Part shown: one piece after another, positions 5,242 through 6,614 of the stretch
Layout of the letters: every line of letters begins with the position of its first letter
Position numbering within the stretch: the first letter of the stretch is position 1
Source: Dehalococcoidales bacterium
Lineage (GTDB): Bacteria; Chloroflexota; Dehalococcoidia; Dehalococcoidales; RBG-16-60-22
Reading direction: 5' to 3'
NCBI GenBank assembly: GCA_016783105.1
Contig: JADHXF010000075.1
Coordinates: 1 to 6,614 of the forward strand
Length of the DNA stretch: 6,614 nucleotides
Notes under the pieces: model-generated
The model's database searches: none
Seen by the model: the letters and a program-made list of their open reading frames with translations, nothing else
Told to the model about the DNA's origin: nothing
Made by a program: the position numbers and the translations under genes

Positions 5242-6114
5242 TTATTTCACTTCTGCCAGAACTGTACGCTCAATTTCAAACACTGTTAAATCACGGCCTT
5301 TGGGTTTAATATAGCGTTCAAGATACTCTTCATGACCAACATCTTCAATTAGATGCAGGGAATATTGTGACAAATAATCACGTATCTCGGCAGGCTCAAA
5401 ACCGCAAAACCAGAGGAGTTTCTTCTTATTAAGAGTCAGTTTATACAGGCTATTTAAACCATCGGGGATATGGCTGCCATCAATAAAACTTTTTAGAACG
5501 TAGGTAAAAACAATCCTGCTGCCAGCGGCAGCCCGGGCAACATATTTTAAGGTATTATCAACTGCTTCTCTAGAAATATACTGTGTTACCCCTTCCCATA
5601 TAAAAAGAGTTTGTGAAGATAAAGTATATCCTGCTTTCTGCAACTCTTCACCGATATCCTGACTATTGAAATCAACGGGAACAAGTGAAACATTGGGAGG
5701 AAGTTCTCCGATGCTTTTATCGATGTAGGCTCTTTTGACTTTCTGTAATTCCGGGAAGTCTAATTCAAAGTATTGTATATTTTCAATACCGGGAATACGG
5801 AAAGCACGGGTATCCATACCGGCTCCCAGGTTAACAACTGTTCCAGCTCCTTCCTTGATGGCATTGCTTAATACATCATCTATATAGCGTGTGCGGCAAA
5901 TCAATCCCCCGATTACTCCAGGTGTTAATTTCTCTCTTATCTTTATTAAAGAGTTCAATATTTTGGGAGAACGCATTAAAATCACCCAGAATTTCCAAAA
6001 AGGCGATAGGAATTTCTCAGAATAGGGGTCTTCAAAAAGTTTTTTATCTTCTGGCAATAGATTTTCCATCGCTCGCATCACAGCAGGACCATAGCCGGTA
6101 GAACTTGCTTTCAT
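5242..6114 (-). CDS. Class I SAM-dependent methyltransferase, leucine carboxyl methyltransferase-like (LCM/PPM1) family
   Basis: The 290-residue cytoplasmic enzyme has the LCM-family layout: an N-terminal helical lid starting ASSTGYGPAVMRAMENLL (3-20), FEDPYSEKFL (27-36), CRTRYIDD (73-80), SAM-binding motif I VVNLGAGMDTRAFR (93-106), the acidic strand YFELDFPELQ (115-124), VPVDF (145-149), WEGVTQYI (173-180) and the C-terminal ERTVLAEV. Length fits the bacterial group, whose substrates are mostly unknown; in eukaryotes relatives carboxymethylate PP2A, and other bacterial and actinobacterial members act on small molecules or remain uncharacterised. The SAM-binding residues look intact. The ATG at 6112-6114 has AAGGAGA (6119-6125) 4 nt upstream. 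It is a single-gene unit with a consensus promoter and is A+T-richer than the transporter genes. The neighbours do not reveal the methyl acceptor. Confidence 0.9.
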   Translation of the reverse strand: MKASSTGYGPAVMRAMENLLPEDKKLFEDPYSEKFLSPFWKFWVILMRSPKILNSLIKIREKLTPGVIGGLICRTRYIDDVLSNAIKEGAGTVVNLGAGMDTRAFRIPGIENIQYFELDFPELQKVKRAYIDKSIGELPPNVSLVPVDFNSQDIGEELQKAGYTLSSQTLFIWEGVTQYISREAVDNTLKYVARAAAGSRIVFTYVLKSFIDGSHIPDGLNSLYKLTLNKKKLLWFCGFEPAEIRDYLSQYSLHLIEDVGHEEYLERYIKPKGRDLTVFEIERTVLAEVK

Positions 6115-6142
6115 AATATCTCCTTATATTGCAATAGTATAA

Positions 6143-6170
6143 ATTATATGAGAGAAAGTCTCCATGTCAA
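6143..6170 (-). promoter_or_regulatory. Consensus promoter of the methyltransferase gene
   Basis: Perfect TTGACA (6165-6170) and perfect TATAAT (6143-6148) with a 16-bp spacer on the minus strand. The predicted start near 6136 leaves a leader of only about 22 nt, nearly all ribosome binding site. This is the strongest-looking promoter in the window. Confidence 0.8.
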
Positions 6171-6210
6171 TTGATGAATCTTCCTTTTTACCACTAACCG
6201 GCATTACGAA

Positions 6211-6239
6211 TTGTTTTATTACTTTTCAGACTCTATGAT
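6211..6239 (+). promoter_or_regulatory. Predicted promoter of the PPC/DUF296 gene
   Basis: TTGTTT (6211-6216) and TATGAT (6234-6239) with a 17-bp spacer on the plus strand. The start would be near 6246, giving a leader of about 47 nt. The two divergent -35 elements are about 40 bp apart, so a regulator bound between them could affect both genes. Confidence 0.55.
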
Positions 6240-6292
6240 AAGATAACTCCAGCATGAAGTGATAAACAAAAGAAAAAGGGGGATAAGAGAAA

Positions 6293-6614
6293 GTGACAGA
6301 ACTCGGTGCCTATTATGCTTTGGGTAAATGTGGCAGATTTGTCCCGGTGAGGTTAAAAACCCATACTGACATTGCCAGTGGTCTGAGGGCAGTTTGCGAA
6401 CAAAACGGGATTAAATACGGAGCTATCGATGGCATCGGCAACGTACGCCAGTTGACCTATCAATTATTAGTGCCCGATTCCAGGGCGAAGCACGGCGTGC
6501 GCCTGGACGAGCCCCAGGTTATTCCCGGCCCTCTAGAACTGCTTAATCTCAAGGGCGTCATCTTCCAGTCGGAAAAAGGTGAGACACTGATTCACCTGCA
6601 CGGCATTTTCTCAG
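6293..6614 (+). CDS. PPC/DUF296-domain protein, N-terminal part (runs off right edge)
   Basis: The frame opens at GTG 6293-6295, preceded by AAGGGGG (6276-6282) 10 nt upstream; the in-frame ATG at 6254 is stopped after two codons, so GTG is the only sensible start. The 107 visible residues show the PPC (plants and prokaryotes conserved, DUF296) pattern: GRFVPVRLKTHTDIASGLRAVCEQNGI (14-40), KYGAIDGIGNVR (41-52), PGPLELLNLKGVI (78-90) and ETLIHLHGIF (97-106) with the paired His of the HLH strand. Bacterial members form compact trimers and are often annotated as DNA-binding because the domain occurs with AT-hooks in plants; a regulatory or metabolic role in bacteria is not settled. Only the C-terminal end is missing, given usual lengths of 130-150 residues. 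It is transcribed away from the methyltransferase. Confidence 0.82.
   Translation, partial: MTELGAYYALGKCGRFVPVRLKTHTDIASGLRAVCEQNGIKYGAIDGIGNVRQLTYQLLVPDSRAKHGVRLDEPQVIPGPLELLNLKGVIFQSEKGETLIHLHGIFS

Overview
The window shows a bacterial locus most like a Chloroflexota (Dehalococcoidia-type) genome, but this is inference. The reasons are a solute-binding lipoprotein with a very long Ala-Pro tether, short Gram-positive-style leaders with AGGAGG-type ribosome binding sites, sigma-70/sigma-A-like promoters, and the mixture of gene families. No ribosomal or other marker gene is present, so the lineage is not proven.

Layout. Positions 1-4238 (all minus strand) hold a metabolic/transport block of higher G+C. 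Transcription runs from right to left: a TRAP transporter encoded as dctP (binding protein, GTG start at 4238), dctQ (small permease) and dctM (large permease, overlapping dctQ by 8 nt), then a ComB-family 2-phosphosulfolactate phosphatase (start at 979), then the first 36 codons of a short-chain dehydrogenase/reductase (SDR) that runs off the left edge. A near-perfect 15-bp hairpin with a GAAA loop lies between dctP and dctQ and probably lets the binding protein be made in excess of the membrane subunits.

Positions about 4240-6290 are visibly more A+T-rich and more sparsely coded. They hold a 372-bp intergenic region with promoter and operator-like dyads for dctP, a 107-residue single-pass coiled-coil membrane protein of unknown function, a 307-bp intergenic region, and an LCM/PPM1-family SAM-dependent methyltransferase. 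The coiled-coil gene has a predicted promoter followed by a leader that can fold into nested helices; this is the least explained element of the window. At the right edge the methyltransferase (minus) and a PPC/DUF296-domain gene (plus, truncated by the window) are divergently transcribed from two good promoters in a 178-bp spacer.

How they may work together. DctPQM should import an organic acid using an ion gradient. The adjacent ComB homologue and SDR raise the possibility that the substrate or pathway is a C3 sulfonate (sulfolactate-like), but ComB has its own candidate promoter and the link is only positional. No mobile element, CRISPR array, tRNA or rRNA was seen. The window is mostly ordinary; the points worth a second look are the structured leader at 4960-5046, the dctP/dctQ hairpin, the operator-like dyads at the dctP promoter, and the ComB/TRAP/SDR neighbourhood.
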